Positions 36,546 through 46,496 of a stretch of 64,000 nucleotides of DNA are shown in pieces (the first letter of the stretch is position 1; the number at the start of each line of letters is the position of its first letter). Origin of the DNA: Butyricimonas virosa (GTDB taxonomy: Bacteria > Bacteroidota > Bacteroidia > Bacteroidales > Marinifilaceae). The stretch spans positions 4,526,001 through 4,590,000 of the forward strand of contig NZ_CP102269.1 in assembly GCF_025148635.1 (NCBI RefSeq), read 5' to 3'. The notes beneath the pieces were generated by a model. It saw only the letters and a list, made by a program, of their open reading frames with translations, did no database searches and was not told where the DNA came from. The position numbers were made by a program, and so were the translations under genes.

Positions 36546-36685
36546 AACTTACTAATTTTAGATTGAATGATTTTAGATTTTAGACTGTCCTCCTCTCTAG
36601 TTCCTCCTTGGAATGGGGGAGAATACACCACATTGTCATATTAGAGGGAGTTGTTTTTTCATTCTAAACTCTAAATTTTAAATTT
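36546..36685. repeat. Dispersed AT-rich and GC-rich repeats between dnaN and the exonuclease gene
   Basis: TTTTAGATT-type units at 36548-36585, a degenerate GC-rich element (CCTCCTCTCTAGTTCCTCC...GGGGGAG) at 36588-36620 with a partner GAGGGAG at 36646, and another AT-rich unit at 36661-36685. This has the same composite structure as at 22202, 58102 and 61068. Confidence 0.65.
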
Positions 36686-36728
36686 GGTTTAATCAGTAAG
36701 GCGAAGTTTTCGCCTTACTGATTAAACC
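36686..36728 (-). terminator. 20-bp hairpin overlapping the dnaN stop codon
   Basis: The arms 36686-36705 and 36709-36728 are perfect reverse complements over 20 bp with a 3-nt loop. The right arm contains the last sense codon and stop of dnaN. There is no U-run on the minus strand, so it may protect the mRNA 3' end or act with Rho. Confidence 0.7.
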
Positions 36729-37846
36729 ATCATCGGCATCAATAACATCAACAAATCCTCGTTCTCGCTATCGCTCTCGAAAGGCAGGAACAATCCCGGA
36801 CGACTCGGATCGGACAACTCCAATACCAAAGATTCCGTGTTGAGGTTGGATAATATTTCTTGCACGAAAGGAGACTTAAACCCGATGGCCATCTCTTCTC
36901 CCTCGTACTGGCAAGTAATCGTTTCATGTCCTGACATGGCATAATCCACGTCTTGAGCTGAAATCACGATCGTTCCGTTGCTCAAGTCAAACTTCACCAA
37001 GTTACTGGCTTGGTTTGCCATCACGGAAACCCGTCTTAATGAATTATACAACTCCTTCTTCTCGATAATAATCTTTTTCGGGTTATTCTGCGGGATCACG
37101 GAATTGTAGTTCGGGAAACGTCCTTCCACCAGCGTGCAAACCATCTTGTAATTTCCGAAAGTGAAACAAGCCATTTTCTCGTTGAATTGCAAACGCAACT
37201 CACTGTCATCCTTCGGTAATATATTCTTCAACAACAAAGACGGTTTCTTTGGCAAGATCAATGCAAACTGATCCCCGTCCGTCTTGGCGTCAAAACGTTT
37301 GTAACGTACCAACTTGTGGGCATCTGAAGCCACGAACGTGAAATTCTCCGGTCCCATCTCCATCAAGATACAGTTCATCACCGGACGCAAATCATCATTT
37401 GCCGTGGCGAAAACCGTACGGGTGATTCCCTCCAACAGCATACCGCAATTCGTTGCAATCGTGTTCACACTCTCGTCCATTCCGGATTGTACCGGGTAAT
37501 CCTCGGCACTCTCTCCCGGCACGGAAAACTCTCCCTTGTCCGAGATAATCTTCACCTCGTTCGTCCCCGTGTTAATATCAAACGTCAAGGGTTGTTCCGG
37601 GAACTCTTTCAGAATATCCAACAACAACTTCGCCGGGATCGTGATACTTCCCGGGGTTTCCAGGTTATCCAACTCGATCTTGGCCTCCATGGTTGTTTCC
37701 TTGTCAGATGCCGTGGCGTACAACGTATCGTCCTTGGCTACCAACAAAATATTATCCAGAATCGGTTGTGCAGGTTTTCCACTAATCACCTTACTCACGG
37801 CCTGCAACCGCATCAAAAAACTACTACTTGATACAACGAATTTCAT
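36722..37846 (-). CDS. dnaN: DNA polymerase III sliding clamp (beta subunit)
   Basis: 374 residues. The start MKFVVSSSSFLMRLQAVSKVI, the middle FANEDLR-like ATANDDLRPVMNCILMEM, the region GRFPNYNSVIPQNNPK and the C-terminal LLMPMMV (the usual clamp ending M-P-M) identify the beta clamp. It forms the ring-shaped dimer that tethers polymerase and other factors to DNA. It starts 18 nt after the Xaa-Pro aminopeptidase gene, so the two are probably cotranscribed, an order not linked to dnaA here. Confidence 0.97.
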   Translation of the reverse strand: MKFVVSSSSFLMRLQAVSKVISGKPAQPILDNILLVAKDDTLYATASDKETTMEAKIELDNLETPGSITIPAKLLLDILKEFPEQPLTFDINTGTNEVKIISDKGEFSVPGESAEDYPVQSGMDESVNTIATNCGMLLEGITRTVFATANDDLRPVMNCILMEMGPENFTFVASDAHKLVRYKRFDAKTDGDQFALILPKKPSLLLKNILPKDDSELRLQFNEKMACFTFGNYKMVCTLVEGRFPNYNSVIPQNNPKKIIIEKKELYNSLRRVSVMANQASNLVKFDLSNGTIVISAQDVDYAMSGHETITCQYEGEEMAIGFKSPFVQEILSNLNTESLVLELSDPSRPGLFLPFESDSENEDLLMLLMPMMV

Positions 37847-37864
37847 ATCTGCTCTTTATAATTT

Positions 37865-39256
37865 TTATCCATTTATCGTATTTTCCACCTCTTCCACGGT
37901 GATCGGCGCCCGATGGTCACCCATACATTTACACCCGTTCTCCGTGATCAAAATATCATCTTCCAGACGGATACCACCGAAGTCCTTGTACGTCTCGATC
38001 TTGTCATATACCAAGAAGTCCTTGTGCAATCCCTGTTCTTTCCACTGGTCGATCAAAGCGGGAATGAAATAACAACCCGGCTCGTCGGTAACCACGAATC
38101 CCGGTTGTAACTTACGTCCCATACGCAAGGAAGAAGTACCGAACTGGTCAATCGGACGAGTCTCGTCATCATACCCCACGTAAATTTGTCCCAAATCCTC
38201 CATGTCATGCACGTCGAGTCCCATCATGTGACCCAACCCGTGAGGCATGAACAAAGCATGAGTCCCGGCAGCCACCGCAGCATTCACGTCGCCTTTCATC
38301 AAGCCAAGGTCTTTCAACCCTTGAGCCAAAACCTTGCAAACTTCCAGATGCACGTACTGGTACGTTACTCCCGGACGAGCAATCTCCATCGCTTTATTAT
38401 TACAATCCAATACTATATTATATACATCTTTCTGACGTTGATCAAAACGCCCTCCCACGGGAACCGTACGGGTAAAATCGGAACAATAACACATATTATT
38501 CTCCGCCCCGGCATCCGTCAACATCATGCGTCCCACGGTCAACGTCTTACTATGATCGTGATTATGCAACGTCTCGCCATTCTGGGAAAGGATCACGGGG
38601 AAAGAAACCATACTTCCGTAAGAGGCCGCAATTCCCTCAATCAACCCGGCAATATATTGCTCTTTCTGTCCCGGTAATGCGTGTTTCATTGCTGCCACGT
38701 GCATCTCGTAACCTATGTTACAAGCCAAGTTAATTTGCTCGATCTCGCAAGCCTCCTTCACGGAACGCAATGCCACCACGGCCTTGATCAATTCCAAAGA
38801 AGAATAATTCTTGATCAGCGAGTGATGAATACCCAACAAATCCTCCAACAATAACATGTTGTGATAACGATAAGGCGGTAAGAAATGAATCTTGCGTCCA
38901 TGGCTGATGGCCTCTTTCAAAGCCCCGGCCAATTTACCGAAAGGAGCGGAACAAGTCACACCCACGCTGGCAGCCAAATCCTTCACGCTCGGTTGTGGTC
39001 CCATCCAAATAATATCGTCCATGTCCACGTCGTTCCCGTACAGACAAACGTCCCCGGAATCCACGTCCATCAACCCGGCAAACCCGGGCATGTTCAAACC
39101 AAAGAAATAAAGGAAAGAACTATCCTGACGGAATTTATACGTGTTAGACGGATAATTTGCAGGAGCTTCCTCATTACCCAGTATCAATACCAAGCCGCCA
39201 CTCATCTTGTCGATAAGTTGCTTTCTTCTATTTACATACACGCTTTTATCAAACAT
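37865..39256 (-). CDS. Xaa-Pro aminopeptidase (M24B)
   Basis: 463 residues. The N-terminal creatinase-like domain (GGLVLILGNEEAPANYPSNTYKFRQDSSFLYFFGLNMPG) is followed by the pita-bread metallopeptidase core with the metal ligands in LTDAGAENNMCYCSDFTRTVPVGG (both Asp), HGLGHMMGLDVHDMED (His), VVTDEPGCYF (Glu) and GGIRLEDDILIT (Glu). Cytoplasmic enzyme removing N-terminal residues before proline with two Mn or Zn ions. No signal peptide. A perfect 9-bp inverted repeat (39285-39308) lies in its upstream region. Confidence 0.95.
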   Translation of the reverse strand: MFDKSVYVNRRKQLIDKMSGGLVLILGNEEAPANYPSNTYKFRQDSSFLYFFGLNMPGFAGLMDVDSGDVCLYGNDVDMDDIIWMGPQPSVKDLAASVGVTCSAPFGKLAGALKEAISHGRKIHFLPPYRYHNMLLLEDLLGIHHSLIKNYSSLELIKAVVALRSVKEACEIEQINLACNIGYEMHVAAMKHALPGQKEQYIAGLIEGIAASYGSMVSFPVILSQNGETLHNHDHSKTLTVGRMMLTDAGAENNMCYCSDFTRTVPVGGRFDQRQKDVYNIVLDCNNKAMEIARPGVTYQYVHLEVCKVLAQGLKDLGLMKGDVNAAVAAGTHALFMPHGLGHMMGLDVHDMEDLGQIYVGYDDETRPIDQFGTSSLRMGRKLQPGFVVTDEPGCYFIPALIDQWKEQGLHKDFLVYDKIETYKDFGGIRLEDDILITENGCKCMGDHRAPITVEEVENTING

Positions 39257-39898
39257 ATTTATTATTTATTTAATGATTAATTTTCCTTGTCAAAATGAGT
39301 TGACAAGGTATAAATTTTTTTTCAATGTAACAATTCAAAAATCCATTTTAATCCGGAAAACCGATGCCCCGTTCAGACTCCCCCATGGTTATACAACCGT
39401 TATCCCACAGTTTTATATTCCTAATAATCTCCCGCACCCTATCATGTCACCCCTCCCCGCCTTTTCCGGTATATTGGCAAAGGACAATGAAAGGGCGATA
39501 AAAGTGATGAAAGGACCCTAGGAGATTATTACTCTAGTAAAAGGCTGGCTTTACCCCGGCTTTAGGCTATGTCAATTTATCATTCTCCTAGCACTTTCCT
39601 GATAGTTCATTTAGACCACGAAGCATTCATCCTGCATTTATAGAGCATTCAACTTCGATAAAATAGATCTTTGATAAGATTATACTTGCAAGTAAGGCAT
39701 ATCATGTAGTATATTAGCTAACCGGGAAGATGTATTCACATTATTATATATGGCTTCGCAACCATAGTTCAAGGGTTTCCCAAGGTATATGATATATCTT
39801 TCCGAAAAAAAATTAAAAATCGACTCACCCGGTTTTCACCCTCATCCGTATTCAAAGTGAAAATTGGATATTCTACAAAAAATAAACGGAACGAAAAG
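39257..39898. other. Gene-poor region upstream of locus B
   Basis: About 640 bp between the aminopeptidase start and the fecR start of locus B. Apart from the inverted repeat at 39285-39308 I see no feature. Reading frames here are short, lack family motifs and lack RBS. An ECF sigma gene would be expected in this place, but no region 2 or region 4 motif can be read in any frame. Confidence 0.6.
39285..39308. repeat. 9-bp perfect inverted repeat upstream of the aminopeptidase gene
   Basis: CCTTGTCAA-AATGAG-TTGACAAGG, 29 bp upstream of the aminopeptidase start codon. It could be an operator or a leader hairpin. Confidence 0.5.
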
Positions 39899-41056
39899 AT
39901 GGAAAAAGATATTTTATCGAAACTAGAAGTTGCCCGCCTCATCGCTCTCCAGCGTTTGGGAATCCTGCCCAAATCAGAAGAACGGAGACTTTCCGCATGG
40001 GTGGAAAGAGACGAAAAAAACAAGGCCTTTTATGAACAATTACGCCAAAAATCATTCGACGAAAATGCGACTTCACCATCCACGGCAGAAGGTTGGAATC
40101 TATTCGAGAAAAAATATCGTACCGGGGGAAAGGCTCCCCGGCCATTCCAACGTACCCTCTACCGTATGGTGGCAAGCGCCGCCGTGTTAGTTCTTGCCAT
40201 AACAGGGACATACTACTATCTTACACAACCGAACGAAGAAATAATCTCCTCTCCCCAACCTGTTTCTGCCGTGCAACTTGTACTGGAAAACGGAAATAAA
40301 ATCACGCTGGATGACCCACAATCTTTCGTGCTGGCTTTAAATAACAATGTTGCCTTACATGCAGAAAAACAGAAAATCGACTATGCAACCACAAAAAAAG
40401 AAACAGTTGAAATTGATGAAATATACCACACGATTATCGTTCCCAAATACGGGGAATACACCGTCCGTCTTTCCGACAATACAACCGTGAAACTCAATTC
40501 CGAAAGTACACTGACCTATCCCGTTCAATTCAAGGGGAAAGAACGAAAAATCCGCCTGACGGGAGAAGCCTATCTGGAGGTGACACCCAACACCACCCGC
40601 CATTTCATCGTTGAGGCCGCAGGCACCACGGTCACCGTGTTGGGAACCACGTTCAACGTGAACACCTCCGCTCCCGACGGAAATGTAGCAACTACCCTCG
40701 TGAACGGGAAAGTGGAAGTAGGCAATGGCCTAACAACGACAATCATTTCCCCCGGCCTGCAAGCCGTCACCACATCGGGAAACGCCCGCATCGATGTAAG
40801 AAAGGTGGACACGAATGTTGTCACAGCATGGGTACGAGACATGTTCTATTTCGACGAGAAACCTCTCGGAGAAATCATGCAGGAATTATCGCACTGGTAC
40901 GAATTCAACGTCGTTTTCGAAAAAGAAAGTCTAAAACAACGGAAATTCACTATCGAAACATCTCGTTACGAAAATATCGATCAAGTACTGAAATTGATTG
41001 AAGAGACGCACGTGGTCACGTGCAGAAAGGAGGGAAAAACCATATACATCCAGTAA
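39899..41056 (+). CDS. FecR-family anti-sigma factor, locus B
   Basis: 385 residues from the ATG at 39899 (MEKDILSKLEVARLIALQRL), preferred over the ATG 42 nt upstream because the conserved N-terminal helix begins here. A membrane segment (RMVASAAVLVLAITGTYYYL) separates a cytoplasmic anti-sigma part from the periplasmic FecR domain (VPKYGEYTVRLSDNTTVKLNSESTLTYPVQF, GEAYLEV) and an STN-like C-terminus (YFDEKPLGEIMQELSHWYEFNVVF). It is followed 108 bp later by susC. Unlike locus A, no sigma gene is adjacent, so its sigma partner is unknown. Confidence 0.95.
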   Translation: MEKDILSKLEVARLIALQRLGILPKSEERRLSAWVERDEKNKAFYEQLRQKSFDENATSPSTAEGWNLFEKKYRTGGKAPRPFQRTLYRMVASAAVLVLAITGTYYYLTQPNEEIISSPQPVSAVQLVLENGNKITLDDPQSFVLALNNNVALHAEKQKIDYATTKKETVEIDEIYHTIIVPKYGEYTVRLSDNTTVKLNSESTLTYPVQFKGKERKIRLTGEAYLEVTPNTTRHFIVEAAGTTVTVLGTTFNVNTSAPDGNVATTLVNGKVEVGNGLTTTIISPGLQAVTTSGNARIDVRKVDTNVVTAWVRDMFYFDEKPLGEIMQELSHWYEFNVVFEKESLKQRKFTIETSRYENIDQVLKLIEETHVVTCRKEGKTIYIQ

Positions 41057-41164
41057 TCTCAAAATTAAAAACGGGACATGTTGGCAGCACGTCCCATCGC
41101 TATAATTCGTGAACCACACTCCCCGGTCAAAGTGAGTGTAAGTACAAATCAGTAAAACAAAATT

Positions 41165-44100
41165 ATGAAAAAAGATTGTTTTATTCATGCTTGTGCGCGT
41201 GAAAAATTAAAAAAACTACTGTTAGTTATGAAATTAAGTAGCTTATTGATGCTATTATTCTGCATGAACCTATCAGCCAGAATCCACGCCCAAGAGGCCA
41301 AATTCTCGGTAGTCGTGGAGAATAGCAATATCCGGGAAATCATCCGGATCATAAAACAGCAGAGCGATTACACGTTTGTCTATAACGTGGAAGAATTGGA
41401 CCATATCGGGTCAATCACCATGAACGTGAAAGATTCCGACGTGAGAACCATTCTCGACGCTTGCCTAAAGAATAGCGGGTACACCTATTCCATTCTCGAC
41501 AAGGTGATCGTCATTCGCAAAGCCGAACTTCAACAACAAGAACAGATCAAAAAAATACGGGGAACCGTCACGGATAAAAAGAAAGCTCCCCTACCCGGCG
41601 TAACCGTGCTGATCAAGGGTACAAGCATCGGTGTCGCCACGGACATGAACGGAAAGTTCGAAATGATACAACCCAAAGACTCCAACATCGTACTAATCAT
41701 TTCTTTTATCGGGATGAAAACCATAACCATCCCTTACAAGGGCCAAGATTTGACCGTCGTCATGGAAGAAGATTCCCAAAAAATGGACGAAGTGGTTGTC
41801 ACTGGTTATCAAGTTGTCGACCGTCGAAAAAACACAAGTGCCGTCACTTCCGTAAAAATGGAGGATATAATGATTCCCGGGGCATCATCGGTCGACCAAA
41901 TGTTGCAGGGACAAATCCCCGACATGATGTTCATGAGCAACTCTGGAGAAGTCGGTGTTGTTCCCAAATTACGAATCCGCGGAACTTCCACGCTGATCGG
42001 TAACCGCGAACCGCTATGGGTGGTCGACGGAATCATCATTCAAGACCCGGTGGAAATATCACCGGAAGAATTGAACGATCCGGACTATATTAATCGTATC
42101 GGTAACGCCATTGCCGGGTTAAACCCGCAGGATATCGATCGTATCGACGTCTTGAAAGATGCCGCTGCCACGGCTCTATATGGAACCAAAGCTGCCAACG
42201 GAGTAATCGTAATTACCACAAAAAAAGGACACGTGGGGCGTCCCGTCGTTACCTACTCGATGAACATGACCTTACGTCAACGCCCGAGTTATAACGACAG
42301 ATCGGTCAACGTGATGAATTCACAAGAACGTATGCGATTTTCCCGAGAACTGGTTGCGCAACATTATCAATTCCCGAAGGATATGTCCATGGTGGGGTAT
42401 GAAGGATTAATCACAAAACTATACAATCACGAAATAGACATTCAGCAATTCGATCAGGAAGTGGCAAAACTGGAAACGGTTAACACCGACTGGTTCGATT
42501 TATTAACACGCAACAGTCTTTCACATCAACACACGATCAGTATATCCGGGGGATCGGAAGAAGCCCGTTACTATGCCTCTATCGGTTACAACCGGGATAA
42601 CGACGTGATTGGGGATGATAACAACGAACGTTACACGGCAGCCCTGAACCTAGATGCGAATTTAACACCGTGGCTGACCGCTTCTTTAAGCATGAACGGA
42701 AATGTATCTTCCCGCAATTACTATCAGAACGAATTGGCTCCCATGCAATATGCTTACAAAACAACCCGGGCTCTACCAGCTTTCGATGAAAAGGGAGAAT
42801 ATTATTTCTATCAAAGAAAATACAATAACTATACCTACTACAACTTCAACATACTGAACGAACTGGAAAACAGTTCTTACGGACAAGAAGGTTCTGCCTT
42901 GACCGTGAATGCCAACCTACAGTTCAAATTCACGAATTGGTTGAATGCCAATGCCATCGTATCCTATTCAACCTCCCACACGACAATCGAAGGTTGGTGG
43001 GGAGAAAAAAGTTATCACGCCGCCTTACTCCGGGGTTCCGAATACGGCGTACCTCTTGAACCGGCAGAATGGGATGACTATTGGGAAAAATGGAGTGGCT
43101 CTGCCGGATATTCGGAATTACCTTATGGAGGAGAGTTAAGTCGCCAAGAAACGAACAACAATTCATACACCGTTCGTTTACAATTAAATGCCAACAAATA
43201 TTTCGGAACCGAAGACCGACATAACATCAACGCCTCTGCCGGATTCGAGTTAAGTTCCACCCGTTACAAACAATACGAGAACGTGACCCGCGGATATTAT
43301 AAAGACCGAGGCATGAGTTTTGTCAACAATATTAACCTGGATGATTATCCGGCTTACAAAGAGTGGTTGGCAAGCAACGTTCCTTCTCTCAGCGACCAGC
43401 TAACTAACACCATTTCGGCATACGCTTCCGTATCATACAGTTACTTTAATTACTTCACGGTCAACGTAAACGCCCGCATAGACGGTTCCAACGGTTTCGG
43501 GGACCAGAGCAACGACAAATTATTGCCCATTTGGTCTGCTTCTGCCAACTGGAATATTTCCGAACATGACTGGATGCAAACCTCTTGGATCGATTTCTTA
43601 CGCCTGAAAGCATCATTCGGCTATCAAGGAAATATGTTGAGTGACCAAACCCCGGTCATGATCATCTTGAAAAAACCTCTGGACTCTTATTTCAATGAAA
43701 ATATATCCAAAGTTGAGCGTTACCCAAACCCGGATTTAAAGTGGGAAACAACAAAATCCTACAACTTAGGATTAGAACTTTCCCTGTTCAAAAACAAAGT
43801 ACAACTTGAAGGTTCCTATTACTGGAAACACACGGAAGACGCTTTCATGACCAAAACGATTGCATCCATGAACGGAGTGAATGGGAATTCTTACGTGGTG
43901 AATGGCGGGGATGTTGACAATAGTGGTTATAGCGTGGCTGTAACCGTGTCCCCGATCAACAATAAAGATGTAAGGTGGACCCTATCCACGTCCTTTTCAA
44001 AAACGTTCAACAAAATGCAAAGCGATCCGGATGCCAATGAATATGAATTGGACAATTTCCTTAACGGAACCGCACTCGTGAAAGGTAAACCAATCGGGAC

Positions 44101-44833
44101 ATTCTATTCTTACAAATTCCTAGGCTTGAGTTCCGTGGACGGAGCCCCCATTTTCGACGATTACGTGGACAACAAAGAAGTCCTCAGAGGTCTAAGCAAG
44201 TACGACACGTACACCCGCGTACTCGAAGCCTCCGGAAACAGGGAACCGACAATATCCGGAAGTTTAAACACGACTGTACGATGGAAAAACTTCCGATTAA
44301 GCGGTTCCTTCGCTTACAGCATGGGAAACAAGATTCGATTATTTGCCATGTATTCCCCCAAAGCCGACGCTACCATGAACGCCAACGAGATACGAGCCGA
44401 AAATAACGTCAGCAAAGATTACTTGAGACGTTGGCAAAAACCGGGAGACGAGCTTCACACCGACATTCCCGCCATTATTAGCCCGGGAAGTGACGCCTAC
44501 TACAAATACTACCGCCATTGGAGTGACATGGGTTCATACTCCGATATTCAACCGATAGCCAATTCCGTGTGGAACATGTATGATTACGGGAATCACCGGG
44601 TAGTAAGCGGGAATTACTTGAAATGCTCCAATTTGAGCCTTACCTACGAATTCGGAGAACATATCCTGAATAAATTACACATGTCCCGTCTCGCTTTAAC
44701 CCTGTCCGGGGCAAACCTGTTCACGATCTGTTCCAGTAGATTGAAAGGACAGACCCCGACACAAAGTGGTTTCGCCACGATACAATTAAGCGATCGCCCA
44801 AATTATTCATTAGGTTTAACTATTTCATTTTAA
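41165..44833 (+). CDS. SusC/RagA-family TonB-dependent transporter with STN domain, locus B
   Basis: 1222 residues. The leader (KLSSLLMLLFCMNLSARIHAQ) is followed by an STN domain (about 45-115, FSVVVENSNIREIIRIIKQQSDYTFVY), a CarboxypepD_reg-like domain (IRGTVTDKKKAPLPGVTVLIKG), the plug with MDEVVVTGYQ, MLQGQIPDMM, LWVVDGI and DVLKDAAATALYGTKAANGVIVITTKKG, and a barrel ending NYSLGLTISF. It is a full-length paralogue of the locus A transporter. It should import a substrate across the outer membrane and signal through FecR. The spacer after fecR holds a weak hairpin (GGGACATG/CACGTCCC). Confidence 0.96.
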   Translation: MKKDCFIHACAREKLKKLLLVMKLSSLLMLLFCMNLSARIHAQEAKFSVVVENSNIREIIRIIKQQSDYTFVYNVEELDHIGSITMNVKDSDVRTILDACLKNSGYTYSILDKVIVIRKAELQQQEQIKKIRGTVTDKKKAPLPGVTVLIKGTSIGVATDMNGKFEMIQPKDSNIVLIISFIGMKTITIPYKGQDLTVVMEEDSQKMDEVVVTGYQVVDRRKNTSAVTSVKMEDIMIPGASSVDQMLQGQIPDMMFMSNSGEVGVVPKLRIRGTSTLIGNREPLWVVDGIIIQDPVEISPEELNDPDYINRIGNAIAGLNPQDIDRIDVLKDAAATALYGTKAANGVIVITTKKGHVGRPVVTYSMNMTLRQRPSYNDRSVNVMNSQERMRFSRELVAQHYQFPKDMSMVGYEGLITKLYNHEIDIQQFDQEVAKLETVNTDWFDLLTRNSLSHQHTISISGGSEEARYYASIGYNRDNDVIGDDNNERYTAALNLDANLTPWLTASLSMNGNVSSRNYYQNELAPMQYAYKTTRALPAFDEKGEYYFYQRKYNNYTYYNFNILNELENSSYGQEGSALTVNANLQFKFTNWLNANAIVSYSTSHTTIEGWWGEKSYHAALLRGSEYGVPLEPAEWDDYWEKWSGSAGYSELPYGGELSRQETNNNSYTVRLQLNANKYFGTEDRHNINASAGFELSSTRYKQYENVTRGYYKDRGMSFVNNINLDDYPAYKEWLASNVPSLSDQLTNTISAYASVSYSYFNYFTVNVNARIDGSNGFGDQSNDKLLPIWSASANWNISEHDWMQTSWIDFLRLKASFGYQGNMLSDQTPVMIILKKPLDSYFNENISKVERYPNPDLKWETTKSYNLGLELSLFKNKVQLEGSYYWKHTEDAFMTKTIASMNGVNGNSYVVNGGDVDNSGYSVAVTVSPINNKDVRWTLSTSFSKTFNKMQSDPDANEYELDNFLNGTALVKGKPIGTFYSYKFLGLSSVDGAPIFDDYVDNKEVLRGLSKYDTYTRVLEASGNREPTISGSLNTTVRWKNFRLSGSFAYSMGNKIRLFAMYSPKADATMNANEIRAENNVSKDYLRRWQKPGDELHTDIPAIISPGSDAYYKYYRHWSDMGSYSDIQPIANSVWNMYDYGNHRVVSGNYLKCSNLSLTYEFGEHILNKLHMSRLALTLSGANLFTICSSRLKGQTPTQSGFATIQLSDRPNYSLGLTISF

Positions 44834-44845
44834 ATCTATCGAAAT

Positions 44846-46483
44846 ATGAAAAAGATACTAAGTATATTTTGTTTAGCACTACTACTCGGAGCCTGCTCAG
44901 ACTTCCTAAAAGAGTACTCACAAGACCTTTCCAAGGTGGAGAGCTACACGGATCTGGATGAACTTCTGTTGGGAGACGCTTACCTGCCGGTAGGTCGAAT
45001 TACGATCGAAAACTGGATGTTTAAAAGAGAAAACTCATATTTCCAAACCGTACATTACATGTCCGACGAACTACTCAATTTCCAGTTAACCGATAATGGC
45101 GGATATCCTGGAATTCAAGAAGAAATGTTCGGCTGGCACACGTGGCAACAAGATGTCGGTTTAAATGCCGAAGGAAATTCTCGGGGTGCCGAAGATGCGG
45201 ATTGGAATATCGCTTACCATAGCATCAACACATGCAATATGATCCTGGATGCCATTGATGAACAACACGCCGAAAACGAGGAACAGGAACTGGAAAAAAA
45301 TCGAATTAAAGGAGAAACCCATTTCTTGAGAGCGTTATATTATTTCACGTTAGTCAACCTGTACGGGCAACCCTACTCCGAAACCAACCGCACATCTCCC
45401 GGTGTACCCCTAAAAACAACATCCTACGTGGAAGATAAAGAATACACCATGAATTCGGTTGATGAAGTGTACACGCAAGTACTGAAAGATCTTGACTCGG
45501 CGGACACCTGTCTGGTAAACACAACAATTAAAAACCACCCTTACCGCGCAGACATCACCGCCGTGTACTTACTGAAAAGCCGCATTTACCTGTACATGCA
45601 AAACTGGGAAAAAGCCCTTGAATACGCGCAAAAAGTGATGACAAAGAATAAAAGCTTACTGGATTTAAACACATTGACAACGGAAACGGGAGACGTGTTA
45701 ACCAAATCATCACCGGAAACCATCTTCTCCATGGGAGGACATTTATTAGCCTCTTCCCTCATCATGAAATATGGAGAAAACTCGTGGGGAGACTGGGAAG
45801 CCTTACCTTCCTACACGATCTCGGACGATTTAGTGGCAGCTTTTGACGAAGGAGAGAATGATTTGAGAACCCAATACTACATTTTCAAAACGACACTGGG
45901 AGACGACTATTATGCGCCCTATGCCGACGGCTGGCTCTTTCGTAAAGTTCGCGGATGGGAATACGGGTACAAAGAAGTCTCAGATAATTTCCTGTTCCGT
46001 ACAGCTGAAGCCTATCTGAATGCGGCTGAAGCTGCGGCTTATACGGGAGATGAAGGAACAGCCCGTAACTTGTTAAAAGAATTACGGGATTACCGCATGA
46101 TTGACAGCAGACCCATCACGGAAAGCGGGGAATCCCTGGTTACCCTAATTCGTGCGGAACGTCAACGGGAACTCTGTCTTGAAGGACATCGCTGGTTTGA
46201 CTTGCGTCGTTATACTGTATGCGAAAAGTACCCCTACTCGAAAACAATCACCCATTATTACACGTCATTTACATGGGATGGCCCCGAATACACGAAATCT
46301 TACGTGTTGCAAAAAAACGATCCGGCCTACACGCTAGCTCTCCCGCAAGAAGTACGGGATTTCCAAAATAGCTTGGGACCAAACAATCGACCGGTACGCA
46401 CAAATACAGATGCTCCTGCCGCATCCCAAAGTAAAGCATATAACAAGGGATGTGAAGACGGCTTAAATAATTACAAGTACTAA
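44846..46483 (+). CDS. SusD/RagB-family outer-membrane lipoprotein, locus B
   Basis: 545 residues with lipoprotein signal (LALLLGAC, Cys 16) and the family N-terminus SDFLKEYSQDLSKVESYTDLDELLLGDAYL, very like the locus A SusD. The conserved segments TPR-like FLRALYYFTLVNLYGQPYS and LIRAERQRELCLEGHRWFDLRRY are present. It starts 12 nt after susC. It forms the lid of the transporter. No sugar-specific residues can be judged from the sequence. Confidence 0.95.
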   Translation: MKKILSIFCLALLLGACSDFLKEYSQDLSKVESYTDLDELLLGDAYLPVGRITIENWMFKRENSYFQTVHYMSDELLNFQLTDNGGYPGIQEEMFGWHTWQQDVGLNAEGNSRGAEDADWNIAYHSINTCNMILDAIDEQHAENEEQELEKNRIKGETHFLRALYYFTLVNLYGQPYSETNRTSPGVPLKTTSYVEDKEYTMNSVDEVYTQVLKDLDSADTCLVNTTIKNHPYRADITAVYLLKSRIYLYMQNWEKALEYAQKVMTKNKSLLDLNTLTTETGDVLTKSSPETIFSMGGHLLASSLIMKYGENSWGDWEALPSYTISDDLVAAFDEGENDLRTQYYIFKTTLGDDYYAPYADGWLFRKVRGWEYGYKEVSDNFLFRTAEAYLNAAEAAAYTGDEGTARNLLKELRDYRMIDSRPITESGESLVTLIRAERQRELCLEGHRWFDLRRYTVCEKYPYSKTITHYYTSFTWDGPEYTKSYVLQKNDPAYTLALPQEVRDFQNSLGPNNRPVRTNTDAPAASQSKAYNKGCEDGLNNYKY

Positions 46484-46496
46484 AAATAGGAAGACC

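Noticed and set aside
39273..39521. 83-codon plus-strand frame upstream of locus B fecR
   Set aside because: It has no RBS, no signal peptide, no family motif and unusual composition. It overlaps the inverted repeat before the aminopeptidase.
39560..39860. Possible decayed sigma gene just upstream of locus B fecR
   Set aside because: All three plus-strand frames were read by eye and none shows the region 2 or region 4 patterns.
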